From contig NC_088649.1 in the NCBI RefSeq assembly GCF_964019385.1, positions 14,442,608-14,506,607 on the forward strand: a stretch of DNA of 64,000 nt, given 5' to 3'. Positions 46,498-55,457 of the stretch are shown here, in pieces. Numbering within the stretch: position 1 is the stretch's first letter; each line of letters begins with the position of its first letter. The notes beneath the pieces are model-generated. The model was not told where the DNA came from. It saw nothing but the letters and a program-made list of their open reading frames with translations, and searched no databases. This stretch comes from Sycon ciliatum (Eukaryota > Porifera > Calcarea > Leucosolenida > Sycettidae). Made by a program: the position numbers and the translations under genes.

Positions 46498-47154
46498 ATG
46501 AGGACCTTCACACTTTCGAAAACACCCACCTCATGTAAAGATGATCAGGTGAAAAATATGACTTTCATACCCACAAAAGAAACCCTTGCTAAGGTGAGAG
46601 CAACACTCAACTCAGGATGGAGACCACCGATTATAAAAAAAGATGATGAAAAACAAAAAAAGATATATGAGGAAATGATCAATCCCTTAGCAAAACTAAA
46701 ACAGGAAACAGTTGAGTATGCTGAGGTGAGAGCTAGAGCAGCACTCAACTCAGGATGGAGACCACCGATTATAAAAAAAGATGAAGAAAAACAAGAAAAG
46801 ATATATGTGGAATTGTTCCATTCCTTAACAAAACTAAAACAGGGGGCAGTTGAGTATGATGAAAAGATAGATGAGGAAATGATCAATCCCTTAGCAAAAC
46901 TAAAACAGGAAACAGTTGAGTATGTTGAAAAGATAGCACGAGAGTATGAAGATGGGAAATATATTGTTGATGATGATGAGATGGGGAATAGGTATGAGTT
47001 ACCGATTGATGGTGGTGAATCCTCATCCATAGCTGAACCACCCAAAGTTGGCTCAGAAACCAACCCCACATCAGTCCTCGAAGTGAGCCAAGATGGGGTA
47101 AGTGAAAAAGCTGAAGTTGGCTCACTTCCGATTTTCTCGGAGACAGCAAGTTGA
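46498..47154 (+). CDS. Cytoplasmic-type repeat protein (unit 3)
   Basis: Same protein as at 24921. Confidence 0.5.
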   Translation: MRTFTLSKTPTSCKDDQVKNMTFIPTKETLAKVRATLNSGWRPPIIKKDDEKQKKIYEEMINPLAKLKQETVEYAEVRARAALNSGWRPPIIKKDEEKQEKIYVELFHSLTKLKQGAVEYDEKIDEEMINPLAKLKQETVEYVEKIAREYEDGKYIVDDDEMGNRYELPIDGGESSSIAEPPKVGSETNPTSVLEVSQDGVSEKAEVGSLPIFSETAS

Positions 47155-47282
47155 CTCACTTTTCTGGAACTGGGTTGAGCCAACATGGGATCAGTGTTTG
47201 GAGTTGTAAAATTAGTACTTGGAGGTGTAAAATTAGTACTTGGAGTTGTAATATTAGTACTTGGGTGTCTATCCTTTAGTAT

Positions 47283-47394
47283 AGTAGTATAGGGGGAGGG
47301 GGAGACTTTCGAGAGCGGCCCCGAAGGGCCGATCGAGAAAGTCGATTTTGGCTCACCTGGAAGGTGAGCCAGAACCCCCTCCTCCTATACTACT
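47283..47394. repeat. Terminal cloverleaf-like hairpin (unit 3)
   Basis: Same sequence as 25706-25817. Confidence 0.8.
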
Positions 47395-47784
47395 TCCACC
47401 TAACTCTGCGCGGACATAGCTGGACTCAGTTGTACAGGGATGGGCAAAAAGGTGTGCAAAACGACTTTTTGTGAAAAGATGGACCCCGGAAAAGTAGTTT
47501 TGAGCGAAAAAAATTACTGCTTCCTCGGAAACCGACGGGGGACTCTCCCCCCCCCCCCTTGGGCCGGAAATTAAATCCCGGTATAAGGATCACCCGCACA
47601 ATGTACATGCCAAGTGCCCCCCCCCCCCCCCCCGGGCTCCGATCCCTAATCCGGTGTGACCCTTAACCGGGTTCTACTCTACCATGTAAACGACCGTCGC
47701 AAGAGAAGCATGCAAATCTGCAAATGCACTGGATGTGCACCCACAGATTTTCTCTTTATACTTATAGCAACGATAGCGGATCTT

Positions 47785-48431
47785 AGGGTGCGTTCTTATA
47801 GACCTTATCAAGAGTCCATAACCCCCCAGAGTGTGCAACTCCAGGTTGGGGTCTGGCGCAACGAAATCCAAACTTTGCGTCATCCGGTCCATAGTCAAGC
47901 ATGGGCGGATGGGGCCATGTGCTTATCTGGTACATCCGCTACTCACTACATGACGTATGAAGTTTGGATTTCGTTGCGGCACTGATTTGTGCTGAGAAGG
48001 ATCACGAGTTGCACACTCTGGGGGGTTATGGACTCTTGACCTTATATATAGTCTCCAGCTTCTAGGAGAAGAAGAAAAAGAGAAGTCGAAGAAACTGGGA
48101 TTACTCAAGAACGGGTCTCGATCAATTCGGAGATATTTTGCACATGTCAAGCAAAATGAAGCGCCAAAGGGGCCGCGATCTTGAGTGATGAATGTAGTAA
48201 TGCACGTGTGCGTATGCGAAAAGGGAAATGCGTGCACTCATGATGAACACGTGGCTTTTAGTCGTAGTTCGCATGCGCTGATCCCAAACCGCGGGAATCT
48301 TCAAGTTTCAACCACCTCTGAAGCTTGGAGAGCTTTGGAGAGCCTCCTAAAAGTCGGAGAGGATATAAGAACAGCTGTCGAACTTTTCGGAGAGTCTCCA
48401 ACTTTTCCGAGAGGATTTAAGAACGCACCCT
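47785..48431. mobile_element. TIR element AGGGTGCGTTCTTA (unit 3)
   Basis: Contains the nested hAT-like MITE at 47809-48037, again flanked by GACCTTAT. Confidence 0.7.
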
Positions 48432-48612
48432 GATTCTGATTGAAACAGATCAAGACAAGCGCCAGTTAAGAACACCAATGCAGACCTGGTCTACACCACA
48501 CGGAGTACATCGGCCCGGAATAGAATGGCCAAGACAGTTACCTATGCACACCCTACACTTGCACACACACACACACACCTCAGACCTGCCCATCGCGGAA
48601 GCGATGATAGCG

Positions 48613-48618
48613 AACAGC
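48613..48618. other. Empty AACAGC site (unit 3)
   Basis: Second uninterrupted allele of the unit 1 insertion site. Confidence 0.8.
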
Positions 48619-49092
48619 TATGCTAGACATAGCAACTTGTGCTGGGATTACGCCATTCAAGCTTGCAAGGCTGATGAATTAACCGCCACACACGCACATG
48701 CACACACACCCGTGCACACACACACATACAGAGGGCCTTGTGATTCCTGGCATTCAATTCCAAAGACATCCACTAGCTACATTCGTTAGAAACTATACCG
48801 AATACACAGCAAGCCTGGAAAACTGACATATCAGAATATCTGACCCGGTAGTCTGGCGGGCAATACATAATCAACATAATCTTTGACCTTAGAAAATCCA
48901 AGGAGTGTGAATGTCACCAAAAATAGGAAATCCAGTAAGAAAATAGGAAAAAAAGAGAGTGAAGAGCGAAAATATTACCAAGCGTGACACGGCGAGGACA
49001 ACAGCATTCTCCTGAAACAATTTGGAAGATCATGAACCGGCCTGTTAAAATACATGATTGTAGTGGTAGCATTCCACCAACAGTCTACAAGG

Positions 49093-49098
49093 ACTGCA
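49093..49098. other. Target site duplication ACTGCA, left
   Basis: Partner at 63514-63519; single copy in units 1 and 2. Confidence 0.95.
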
Positions 49099-49130
49099 AG
49101 TAGTAAGTGCGGGGCGGGTTCTGGCCCACT
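49099..49130. repeat. Element terminus, left (inverted at 63482-63513)
   Basis: AGTAGTA start and GGTTCTGGC at 49117-49125. Confidence 0.85.
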
Positions 49131-49133
49131 TTT

Positions 49134-49222
49134 TGACCTTTGACCTTTGGGCCAAATAAGGCACACTGTGTCGGTCGTGCTTGGTCTGGCCCCGGGACCC
49201 CCCAGAGTTTGACCTTTGACCC
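49134..49222. promoter_or_regulatory. Two DR1 nuclear-receptor-type sites
   Basis: A perfect TGACCT-T-TGACCT at 49134-49146 and a near-perfect copy at 49210-49222. DR1 is the known binding format of RXR/HNF4-type receptors; use here is inferred. Mirrored at 63390-63402 and 63466-63478. Confidence 0.4.
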
Positions 49223-49299
49223 CTGGCATGCCATAAATGTGCCATAAAGGTTCTTTTCCGTGGCGAACGTGCACTTGTGCACGTTCGGTGCATTCGCAC

Positions 49300-49330
49300 C
49301 GGGGAGTAGTAAAATACGTACTATTCCCTG
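49300..49330. mobile_element. 31-bp hairpin insertion with 8-bp target duplication
   Basis: Arms CGGGGAGTAGTA / TACTATTCCCTG, flanked by ATTCGCAC at 49292-49299 and 49331-49338. Mirror copy at 63282-63312. Same style as 19649-19685. A related sequence (ctactccctgattcgcac) lies at 49481. Confidence 0.55.
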
Positions 49331-49339
49331 ATTCGCACG

Positions 49340-50123
49340 ACATAGATGTGCATTGCATGCAGCGAATGACATATTGCGCATGCGCGCATACGCACGCGGA
49401 GCATGTGACTTTCAGTGGCCCTGCGGAAAAGACGCAGTGCAACACAAGGTGTACTAGTAGTACATGTGTCATTATACTACTCCCTGATTCGCACTTCGTA
49501 GATGTGCAGCAAACAAGTGAGTTCACGTGCCATGCACTCGTTGAGCTCCAAGATCAGAATTCGGCTCAACATAGTACTTGAAGTCACCGCTCCCATTACG
49601 TCATGTACATTTACATACACCCTGTTGAAGCACTGAAGCATCGGTTTTCGGGGAATTCAACATGCGAATTTTTGAAAATTCGGCGAAAAGATGGGTAATT
49701 TCTTCAAAACCACTGTTTTTCGGCGAATTTTTCGCCCGGCCGATTAGGGAAATGCCTACTGTCCATGCAGGTCCATTAGATGCAAATTTCTATTTTGATC
49801 AGGATACAGTTAGAATCAACCGGCTACGCCCGGAGTATCATGCATTAAAACAATAATTATTATTGAAGGGGTGTCACAGTGAAGCAGTGTTGCTACGCAC
49901 CGCAAATCCCCTCTGCACTGCATCGAATCTATACTGGAGAATCCAGAGTGACCAGCAAAGAGTCACAACCCGCGGGTATCCAGTCACACTCAGGCATATC
50001 CACCATTCCCCACATATTCACTGTAACAAAACACAATACTGTTTACTATAATGCACTTTTATTTAAATGGACTTGGATGAGTCTGTAGAAGAGAACACAA
50101 TGCACGCACACGCACGCATGCGC

Positions 50124-50157
<34 letters not shown>

Positions 50158-50630
50158 GCGCGCACACACATCTAGGTTATAGTGCTATACACGTATCTAG
50201 GATTTAGGAAGCACGAGAATATGTCGAAGCACCCACACATATCCCTTCATGCAGTGTACTTCAGTAGCCCAACACATTACGACCGCTATAGCACAGGACC
50301 ATCACAAAACACATTACGACTGCTATAGCACAGGACCATCACAAAACACTACACACTGTTACTACACTGCATACACAGTTACTACACTACGCCTGTTAGT
50401 AGCTGTTACAAGTACTTACAAATAATTTTGAAAACAAATGGCACATCCCGAAGACGGCAGCTAGCTCCAGACCTTCATACATCATCATCATCTGTAAAAC
50501 CAAGCATGAGCGCACACAAACACTATTAGTGTCACGAATACGGAAGCAGGGTAAGACAAGAGGATACGAAACAAGTAAGTATCGCTATAACGAGGGGGAT
50601 AAGTATACATGTAGACAGAGCAGTGCTTAC
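49340..50630. other. Outer arm, non-coding (left)
   Basis: Holds a (CA)n tract at 50125-50170 and duplicated 'acattacgac.gctatagcacaggaccatcacaaaacac' at 50272-50350. No gene is supported. Mirrored at 61984-63275. Confidence 0.5.
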
Positions 50631-50775
50631 TTACAGGGTCCGGATACGCTCCATGGCGTCCCGGTAGTCGGACTGCAACAGCAGCCCGACTTGCCGGCCC
50701 TCCCAGTAACGGGCTCGATGGGCCGCACCCGCCAGGTGTGCGGCCACGGCCTGGCCTCCCACCAGCCTTTCTCCA
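50631..50775 (-). CDS. Candidate terminal exon (left arm)
   Basis: After an acceptor TTTTTACAG| the frame encodes about 47 residues rich in Gly/Ala/Arg ('AVAAHLAGAAHRARYWEGRQ') and ends in TAA. GC content and codon pattern are more coding-like than the flanks. A possible upstream exon ends AAGAAG|GTAAAT at 51022, but its best frame does not join in phase. Uncertain. Confidence 0.25.
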
Positions 50776-50883
50776 CTGTAAAAACGAAAGAAACCGCAGA
50801 AAGCACAGTGTCATAGAGCTCTTTTGTTGGGGGAGAGAGCTAGGAGTACTGCACACTTACCATTTGTCACAATATATTATAAG

Positions 50884-50942
50884 AAAGAGGCGGCGCTTGA
50901 CGCACCGCCTCAGGTGCTGAAACAGGGGTATAACCCCTGTAA
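50884..50942. other. Two adjacent strong stem-loops (left arm)
   Basis: GAGGCGGCG-cttga-CGCaCCGCCTC-type stem followed by the perfect ACAGGGGT...ACCCCTGT stem. Could be structured RNA or a processing signal; mirrored at 61672-61730. Confidence 0.35.
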
Positions 50943-51166
50943 GTTCCACACCGCAGTGACATGTGAAAGCCATACTGTAATGATACTGAAGTGAAGGTGT
51001 GAACCGCAAAGCAAGGCATTTACCTTCTTCCTGTCGAATTCGCTCTCCAGCTGCATAACGACATCATCCGCTAAAATCCAATCATACCAAGTAATGCAAA
51101 GGTCATCAGTTGACCTTTTGGACTTTTCAACTCTTATCCAAAACCACCAAGAGGAAAAAAAACCAG

Positions 51167-51235
51167 GATAATAATAATAATCTTTATTTCAGGATTACCC
51201 AAAGGCTAACGCCTATCTGGGGATGAAGAAGACGT
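51167..51235 (-). repeat. (TTA)n-tailed retroposon 3' end
   Basis: The minus strand reads ...GGGTAATCCTGAAATAAAG followed by ATT repeats, a typical retroposon tail. Mirrored at 61379-61447. Confidence 0.5.
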
Positions 51236-51288
51236 CAGTTGTAGAAGCGTTTGTGGAGGAGTTGTTACATTATTCTCAGTAAATAGAT

Positions 51289-52073
51289 ATGGCTGATACA
51301 TTCGGTGTAGACTTGGACGACCGGTCGTGGTCTCTCACCACGGGTCCTTTACTAATAGAAAGACGGACGCCAATAAGAACTGTTGTGGAGTTGGCAGATC
51401 AAAACGCGCAGCAAGAAATTTGGCACGTCGATGGTAGACTCCATCGGGAGGACGGACCAGCTCTTGTTGATAGTAGGGGAGTGTGCGCCTGGTGCTATGG
51501 AGGTCGCCTTCATCGCGTTAATGAACCTGCTTGGATAGGACGGGGTAGCATCGAGTACTACCTCAACGGCGTCTAGAGCCGGCGGTCCTGCAGTCAGTTA
51601 TTGTGACGCCACATGCTGTATTCTACGGTGGTATCACCACGGAAGGCTCCACAGGGAGAATGCGCCAGCGGTGATACGCAGGGAAGGTAACAATCGTGTA
51701 CGGGAGTGGTACCGATACAACCTTCGGCATAGGGAAGATGGACCTGCTTTCATCTCTCAGGAGGAGGAGGGTATCTATCAGTGGTACCTCAACGGGGTGT
51801 ATTACGGTAGCCACCATCAAGACCAGGCAATACACCCCATGGAGCTGCAGTACATCAATGTAGTGCCTACTAAGGTAGACTCGTCAGCAATAAGTCACGA
51901 GCCCATCTGTGTGATTTGTCAGGATACCCTGGACCGTCCTCTATCCAAGTTGGAGCGCGGTCATGAATTTCACTTCCACTGTATCAAGGAGTGGATCAGT
52001 TCTGCCCCTAAGCCCTACTTGCCCAACCTGCCGCTACTCCATGACTGCTGAGAACTTGGTTGAGTTCTTGTAG
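51289..52073 (+). pseudogene. DGxLHREDGPA-repeat protein with RING-H2-like finger, two frameshifts (left arm)
   Basis: ATG 51289 starts a protein with repeats of 'W..DGRLHREDGPA' type (VDGRLHREDGPALV, YGGRLHRVNEPAWI, HHGRLHRENAPAVI, NLRHREDGPAFI), known from giant-virus and bacterial MORN-like proteins. A shift near 51575, at YLNGV|stop, moves to the next frame. The C-terminus has a RING-H2-like CVIC...GHEFHFHCIKEW, and the last C-x2-C pair (CPTC) is reached only after another one-base shift near 52012; the stop is then at 52071-52073. The third zinc ligand position is Arg (LERGHEFH). The intact protein would probably be a viral-type ubiquitin ligase; this copy is not functional. Confidence 0.6.
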
Positions 52074-52149
52074 TAATACATGACACAGTTGCATGTAGGC
52101 GACTACGAATGACCAGTCATGTGCTACTGATGGACACGAACACGCCACC

Positions 52150-52475
52150 CTAAATAGCCATGAGCGGCTATTTGGGCAAGGGCAACAAAGCACCTCGTGG
52201 GCGGCCAAGGTTGACACTAGCCACAAGTCTGGTCGCTCAGTTGAATAAGCTGGGTGTGCCCATGAAGACCATGGAAGCCCTTTCCAGGTGCCGGCAACAA
52301 GCAGAGGACAAGACAGACTGGAAGAAACTGTGCAGCTCGACACTCGAGGACAAATCAGTATCAACAGCTTCTACACCTTGCTGATGATGCTCACAAGACA
52401 GAAGTGGGAAAAACCACTGAATTTCTTTATTTAGTGCTCAACTACGCGAAATGTGTTATTATTATTATTATACAT
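52150..52475 (+). pseudogene. LINE 3'-end fragment (left arm)
   Basis: The 74-codon frame 52160-52384 contains GRPRLTLATSL...EDKTDWKKLC, like the C-terminal tail of non-LTR retrotransposon ORF2 (RGRP...D...WRKL), followed by a short non-coding stretch and (TTA)n at 52457. Only the 3' end is present. Confidence 0.4.
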
Positions 52476-52534
52476 GTTCAATTGTACACAGTCTGGCTGA
52501 CTGCCATTCTCTACCACACATTACCGGACACTGT

Positions 52535-53503
52535 TGTGGTTGTCGTCGCTATCGTCGTCGTTGTTGATGTTGTTGTTGGTTGTTCTCGTCGTTATCGTCG
52601 TCGTTGTTGATGTTGTTGTTGGCTGTTGCTGTCGGTTGTTGTCGGTTGTTGTCGTTTGCTGTTGGTTGTTGTTGGTTATTGTCGGTTGTTGTCGGTTGTT
52701 GTTGGTTGTTGTTGGTTGTTGTTGGTTGTTGTTGGTTGTTGTTGAGTGTTGTTGTTGGTTGTTGTTGATTGTTGTCGGTTGTTGGGTGTTGTTGTCGGTT
52801 GTTGGGTGTTGTTGTTGGCTGTTGGGTGTTGTTGTTGTCGGTTGTTGGGTGCTGTTGTTGGTTGTTGTTGGTTGTTGTTGGTTGTTGCCGGATGTTGTCA
52901 GTTGTTGTTGGTTGTTGTTGGTTGTTGTTGTCGGTTGTTGTCGGTTGTTGTCGGTTGTTGTTGGTTGCTGTTGGTTGTTGTTGGTTGTTGTTGGTTGTTG
53001 TTGAGTGTTGTTGTTGGTTGTTGTTGATTGTTGTCGGTTGTTGGGTGTTTTTGTCGGTTGTTGGGTGTTGTTGTTGGTTGTTGGGTGTTGTTGTTGTCGG
53101 TTGTTGGGTGTTGTTGTTGGTTGTTGTTGGTTGTTGTTGGTTGTGCCGGATGTTGTCGGTTGTTGTTGGTTGTTGTTGTCGGTTGTTGTCGGTTGTTGTC
53201 GATTGTTGTTGGTTGTTGTTGGTTGTTGTTGGTTGTTGTTGGTTGTTGTTGGCTGTTGTTGGTTGTTGTTGTCGGTTGTTGTTGGTTGTTGTTGGTAGTT
53301 GTTGTCGGTTGCTGTCGGTTGTTGTCGGTTGTTGTCGGTTGTTGTTGTTTGTTGTTGGTTGTTGTTGGTTGTTGTTGGTTGTTGTTGGCTGTTGTTGTTT
53401 GTTGTTGGTTGTTGTTGTCGGTTGTTGTCGGTTGTTGGGTGTTGTTGTTGGTTATTGTCGGTTGTTGTCGGTTGTTGTCGGTTGTTGTCGGTTGTTGTGT
53501 TTT
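52535..53503. repeat. Imperfect (TTG)n tract, about 1 kb (left arm)
   Basis: Almost no A on the plus strand. Units such as GTTGTTGGTTGTTGTC form a higher-order pattern that itself repeats about 280 bp apart (compare 52740-52870 with 53000-53155). Open in all frames, hence many false ORFs. Confidence 0.95.
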
Positions 53504-53711
53504 AACCCTTTGCGGTGCATCAGTCATTAACGACTGATATTGTGTACATACCGTAAAACTGTCGTAACTCCATCGATTTTAGTCCTGTTGCAAATATCGA
53601 AATATGTAGATTAATCGTTATTTTGTTCATTATCCAGGAGGATGTTGCTATGATTCAGTACCATTTTTTCGCATAATGAGACAAGTTTGTGTAACGTTAG
53701 TGTGACGTGGG

Positions 53712-53752
53712 TATGCTGATTGGATGCGAGGTGGTGAGAGTATGCTGATTGG
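53712..53752 (-). promoter_or_regulatory. Paired CCAATCAGCATA motifs (left arm)
   Basis: Minus-strand CCAATCAGCAT at 53741-53752 and 53712-53723, 29 bp apart, matching the core of the CCAAT array at 55326. Mirrored at 58862-58902. Confidence 0.45.
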
Positions 53753-53905
53753 CCGATAACAATTAGTGGAAGGGATAAAGTAATGCGCTGCTTGTGCAGC
53801 GTAACCAAACACATGGTCTGTGGGAAACACCCTAGTAAAATAAATAAAATAATAATAACATGAATTGCCACCGGCACTTGAGAGACTCGAGCCCCGCCAC
53901 CTTGT

Positions 53906-54382
53906 TCAAATCGGACTTGGTAGCTTCGTATTGGAACTTAATCTTCTTCTTTTTGAGGTATGACCGTACAAAACGCGCTTGGAGTTTTCATTTATTTTAT
54001 TTTTTTTTATTTTTTTTTTCATTGCAACTTTTTTAGCAGATGTCCACTCGTGAAACAACGGTGAATCTGGAACGAATAAATGGTCCATGCCAAAGGCATG
54101 ACGAGTCTCGAAGTCTTCACATTCATGATGGAACCTTGTCATGATTGACGCATTCCTTGATGGTGCGCACATGAAATCAACCTGGCTCATCTTTTCCAAT
54201 TCCATTCTTTTCACATCCTGCAACCCATACCCTACTAGTATCAGTGGGGATGCTAGAATCAGAAGAGGCAAGGCAGCACTCTTCCGTGGATGTATTACTC
54301 GACACAACACCACCCATACTTGTTTTCTAGAAGTTTTGAATATAATGATAATATATTGCAGTAGGAAGTAGTATACAGTCAA
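53906..54382 (-). CDS. Membrane-protein-like ORF, unidentified (left arm)
   Basis: Open frame of 158 codons whose first ATG is at 54205 (99 codons); the upstream part could be an exon without its own ATG, since hydrophobic 'ALPLLILASPLILVGYGL' sits there. The C-terminal half is basic, with an A-rich tract encoding KKKIKKNKINENSKR and a KRRR cluster. It lies downstream of the 246-aa gene on the same strand. No family recognised; moderate doubt that it is a gene. Confidence 0.35.
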   Translation of the reverse strand: MTVYYFLLQYIIIIFKTSRKQVWVVLCRVIHPRKSAALPLLILASPLILVGYGLQDVKRMELEKMSQVDFMCAPSRNASIMTRFHHECEDFETRHAFGMDHLFVPDSPLFHEWTSAKKVAMKKKIKKNKINENSKRVLYGHTSKRRRLSSNTKLPSPI

Positions 54383-54442
54383 ATAGGATAGGATAAGAAT
54401 GAATGATCAGCTGTCTGATAAAGAATGCAGTTCATTAAAGAC

Positions 54443-55183
54443 TTATTGGAAGCTCTCTACCAGCTGATCGTCTTGTTGAACGGCGACACTGCATAATGAT
54501 ATGAAGCTCTCAGTTAGCTGTTTCAGTTCCGTGGTAGAAAGTGTCATGTGCGCGTCCAGAGCACGATGAAAACATCTGGGCTCCACGTGGATGCAGACGA
54601 TTGGAGCAACAGTAAGACGTACCTTCAACGCCTGCTCGTCAATGTCGAGGGAGACTGCCCCGGGGTAGATGAAAACATCTTGTTCCACATCCAGTTCGAA
54701 CGAGCTGGTCGGGACTAGCTTGCTTTCACCGTTGATGTACACCCGACATTGACCGTCGGACGAACGTGATGGGTAGAAGTTGGTCTTGATCTTCTCCACA
54801 CGTCCTCTTCGGAGAGTGTCACGGAGCGATGGACAAGTCTTGATCAAGTTCGTAATGATGAACTCAGTGGACTCATTCAGTTCGATGTAAACCTGTCCTT
54901 GAGCATCTTTGCGAGCTGTTGCCGTACTACCACAGGCTGGTAGAGCTCCTGAAGGGAAGTACATCTTATAACCAGGCTTGTAGAAGGATCTACCTGATGA
55001 CTTGTAGGACAGTTGTATGTCCTCCTGAAACCCATCCACCACAATCTCTTTGTGGAGCTTGGTAGGAGCAGGTGGCACATAGCGACGCTTAGCCGGTACT
55101 GCGTTCGAAGAGAGCACAACTTGAGGAGGGTCAGCAGGAAGAGCGGAATTCTTCCTCACCCATCGCTCGTATAGGGAATCCAT
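54443..55183 (-). CDS. Unidentified 246-aa protein (left arm)
   Basis: Start at ATG 55183 (MDSLYERW...), preferred because the longer frame lacks an upstream ATG in this arm. Mostly beta-type, soluble, no signal or membrane segment. Notable stretches: RRYVPPAPTKLHKEIVVDGF, FYKPGYKMYFPSGALPACG, LRRGRVEKIKTNFYPSR. It has its own TATA box (TATAAATA, 55263-55270) and a CCAAT array upstream, so it is likely well expressed. Conservation of an open frame in both arms despite substitutions suggests a real protein. I do not recognise the family. Confidence 0.6.
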   Translation of the reverse strand: MDSLYERWVRKNSALPADPPQVVLSSNAVPAKRRYVPPAPTKLHKEIVVDGFQEDIQLSYKSSGRSFYKPGYKMYFPSGALPACGSTATARKDAQGQVYIELNESTEFIITNLIKTCPSLRDTLRRGRVEKIKTNFYPSRSSDGQCRVYINGESKLVPTSSFELDVEQDVFIYPGAVSLDIDEQALKVRLTVAPIVCIHVEPRCFHRALDAHMTLSTTELKQLTESFISLCSVAVQQDDQLVESFQ

Positions 55184-55262
55184 CTTCCAGGAAGCGAAGG
55201 CAGAACAACTCAACAGCACTGTATTCGATGAACGAATGACTCAACTACAGGACAACCATCTG

Positions 55263-55270
55263 TATTTATA
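55263..55270 (-). promoter_or_regulatory. TATA box TATAAATA of the 246-aa gene
   Basis: About 80 bp upstream of the ATG; mirrored at 57344-57351. Confidence 0.6.
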
Positions 55271-55325
55271 CAAGTCAGAGACGGGGGCGGATTGAAATGT
55301 TAAAAATATGTGTCAGCTAGATCAA

Positions 55326-55449
55326 CCAATCACCATCAAGCCCGACACAAACATTTGCCCAATCAGCATTGAGCCCGCCAAAAACATTTGACCAACCAGC
55401 ATCAAACTCGCCAAAAACATTTTGTCCAGTCAGCGGCATGCCCACCAAA
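55326..55449 (-). promoter_or_regulatory. 33-bp tandem array with CCAAT boxes (left arm)
   Basis: Three 33-bp units starting CCAATCACCAT, CCAATCAGCAT and CCAACCAGCAT, plus a degenerate fourth (CCAGTCAGCGG). Each carries a 'CCGCCAAAAACATTTG'-like second half. CCAATCAG is the NF-Y core. The array lies 56-180 bp upstream of the TATA box. Mirrored at 57165-57288. Confidence 0.6.
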
Positions 55450-55457
55450 TAATTATC

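Larger units (their letters stand above)
44887..47394. mobile_element. Left-truncated Polinton-like fragment (unit 3)
   Basis: Same junction and same right terminus as in unit 2. Confidence 0.8.
44887..49098. repeat. Tandem unit 3, left part
   Basis: Continues as unit 2 does until the palindrome, then resumes at 63520 exactly where it stopped (unit 2 position 27516). Single-base differences from unit 2 are visible at 45556 (against 23979) and 47874 (against 26294). Confidence 0.9.

Noticed and set aside
52534-53537. Several overlapping long ORFs (up to 253 codons) in both strands and their mirror at 59077-60080
   Set aside because: Product of a stop-free trinucleotide repeat; composition is only the repeat read in different frames.
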